From Draconibacterium sp. (GTDB lineage Bacteria; Bacteroidota; Bacteroidia; Bacteroidales; Prolixibacteraceae), in NCBI GenBank assembly GCA_015493625.1, contig WGCT01000194.1, positions 1 to 5,971 on the forward strand: a stretch of 5,971 nt of DNA, given 5' to 3'. Position 1 is the stretch's first letter; the number at the start of each line of letters is the position of its first letter. The translations under genes and the position numbers were made by a program. The notes beneath the pieces are model-generated. The model did no database searches. It was not told the origin of the DNA and saw nothing but the letters and a program-made list of their open reading frames with translations. Shown piece by piece: positions 5,170 through 5,971 of this stretch.

Positions 5170-5971
5170 CTACTTTGTTGCTTCAATAACACCTCTAAAA
5201 TACCCTATAGATTCGGCAATTCCCATAAATGGGTCTTTCATATTTCGTTCGTGCTCGAGACTGCAAACACCAGTGTAACCAACTTCGCGCAGCGCTTTAA
5301 CAAAAGCAGGAATATCGATTATTCCACGGCCAACTTCAACCGAATAGCCCAATTTTGTTGGTGCTGTAACATCTTTTAAATGAATATCGAAAACCCGTGT
5401 ACGATATTTTTTCAAGTCGGCAACAGGATCTTTTCCGTTTCGTGTGTCGTGCCCAATATCCAAACACATTCCAATACGCGGGTCGAGGTTTTTTGTTTTT
5501 TCCCAAACTTCATCGGCATCCTGATATATATTTATATCGGGACCATGTAAATGAATAGCATATTTCATGTCGTACTCTTTCACCTTTTTATCGACATACG
5601 GAAGGAGTTCGTATGCAGGAACGCCAACAATTGTTTTTACGCCCACTCTTTTAGCATAATCGAAATACTTATCGATATCGGCTTTTGTTTTCATATAAAG
5701 TGGGCCAACCGCATAACCTGTAACTCCATAACTTTTTAGTTTCGCGTGAAAAGCTTTTATCTCTTCATCGGTACTTGTTACAGGCAAATGAAAATCTTTT
5801 ATGCACAAATAGTGTACGTCGCATTTCTTAAGTGTTTCTAATGTTTTATCAATGTCAAAATTCACAAAAGTGTATCCGGCCATTCCAAGTTTAAACATCT
5901 CTCCTGTTTCGGGCGGAGGTTGTGTTCCCGGGCGTTTCACTTCTTGCGAAAATACTGATATTGAAAACAAT
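5170..5971 (-). CDS. exported sugar phosphate isomerase/epimerase-like TIM-barrel protein, 5'-partial
   Basis: A xylose-isomerase-like TIM barrel, 266 codons visible, running off the right edge of the window. The first visible codon is TTG and the reading LFSISVFSQEVKRPG looks like the end of a Sec signal peptide with cleavage before Gln, so the true start is outside the window and the protein is probably exported. Counting from that codon, barrel landmarks are GMAGYTF (29-35), GYAVGPLY (85-92), TIVGVPAYE (113-121), AIHLHGPD (138-145), CLDIGHDTRNG (169-179), DIHLKDV (195-201), VEVGRGIIDIP (211-221) and SLEHE (237-241). D171, H174, H197 and E239 are candidate metal or catalytic residues. Where many relatives have a metal-binding Glu on the fifth strand, this one has His140. 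Exported Bacteroidota members probably act on sugars or their derivatives in the periplasm. The substrate cannot be read from sequence. It lies 55 bp upstream of the lipoprotein gene. Confidence 0.85.
   Translation of the reverse strand, partial: LFSISVFSQEVKRPGTQPPPETGEMFKLGMAGYTFVNFDIDKTLETLKKCDVHYLCIKDFHLPVTSTDEEIKAFHAKLKSYGVTGYAVGPLYMKTKADIDKYFDYAKRVGVKTIVGVPAYELLPYVDKKVKEYDMKYAIHLHGPDINIYQDADEVWEKTKNLDPRIGMCLDIGHDTRNGKDPVADLKKYRTRVFDIHLKDVTAPTKLGYSVEVGRGIIDIPAFVKALREVGYTGVCSLEHERNMKDPFMGIAESIGYFRGVIEATK

Overview
The window looks like ordinary chromosomal sequence from a member of the Bacteroidota. The DNA is AT-rich, and no start codon has a convincing Shine-Dalgarno sequence: the starts follow A/T-rich leaders, as is usual in this phylum. 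Several predicted proteins are typical Bacteroidota envelope types: a PorT-like outer-membrane beta-barrel, a PagL-like acyloxyacyl hydrolase, a small PEGA-type lipoprotein and an exported TIM-barrel isomerase-like protein. A marine or anaerobic lineage such as Marinilabiliales/Prolixibacteraceae would fit, but that is a guess from overall resemblance.

Left half (about 1-2356, + strand): a class I SAM-dependent methyltransferase whose 5' end lies outside the window, a 110-bp gap holding nested inverted repeats, then two tightly linked genes. These are an MBL-fold hydrolase of the COG1237 type and a classical short-chain dehydrogenase/reductase, separated by one base. They look like a small-molecule metabolism or detoxification cluster, but nothing in the sequence fixes a substrate.

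Right half (about 2390-5971, - strand): the PorT-like barrel converges on the dehydrogenase with only 33 bp between stop codons. After a gap of about 430 bp comes a head-to-tail run, in transcription order: sugar phosphate isomerase/epimerase-like protein (5' end outside the window), PEGA lipoprotein (55-bp gap) and PagL-like outer-membrane hydrolase (18-bp gap). The last two are probably co-transcribed and act at the cell envelope. The 430-bp gap holds a perfect 8-bp hairpin and a protein-like 48-codon minus-strand reading frame that could be the tail of a decayed gene.

I found no rRNA, tRNA, CRISPR array, insertion sequence, phage gene or recognisable defence system, and no strong evidence of a new system. 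The points most worth a second look are the Asn in the PagL-like protein where PagL has its catalytic Glu, the possible gene remnant and hairpin in the 3032-3461 gap, the nested palindromes before the MBL gene, and three start-site or partial-gene corrections.
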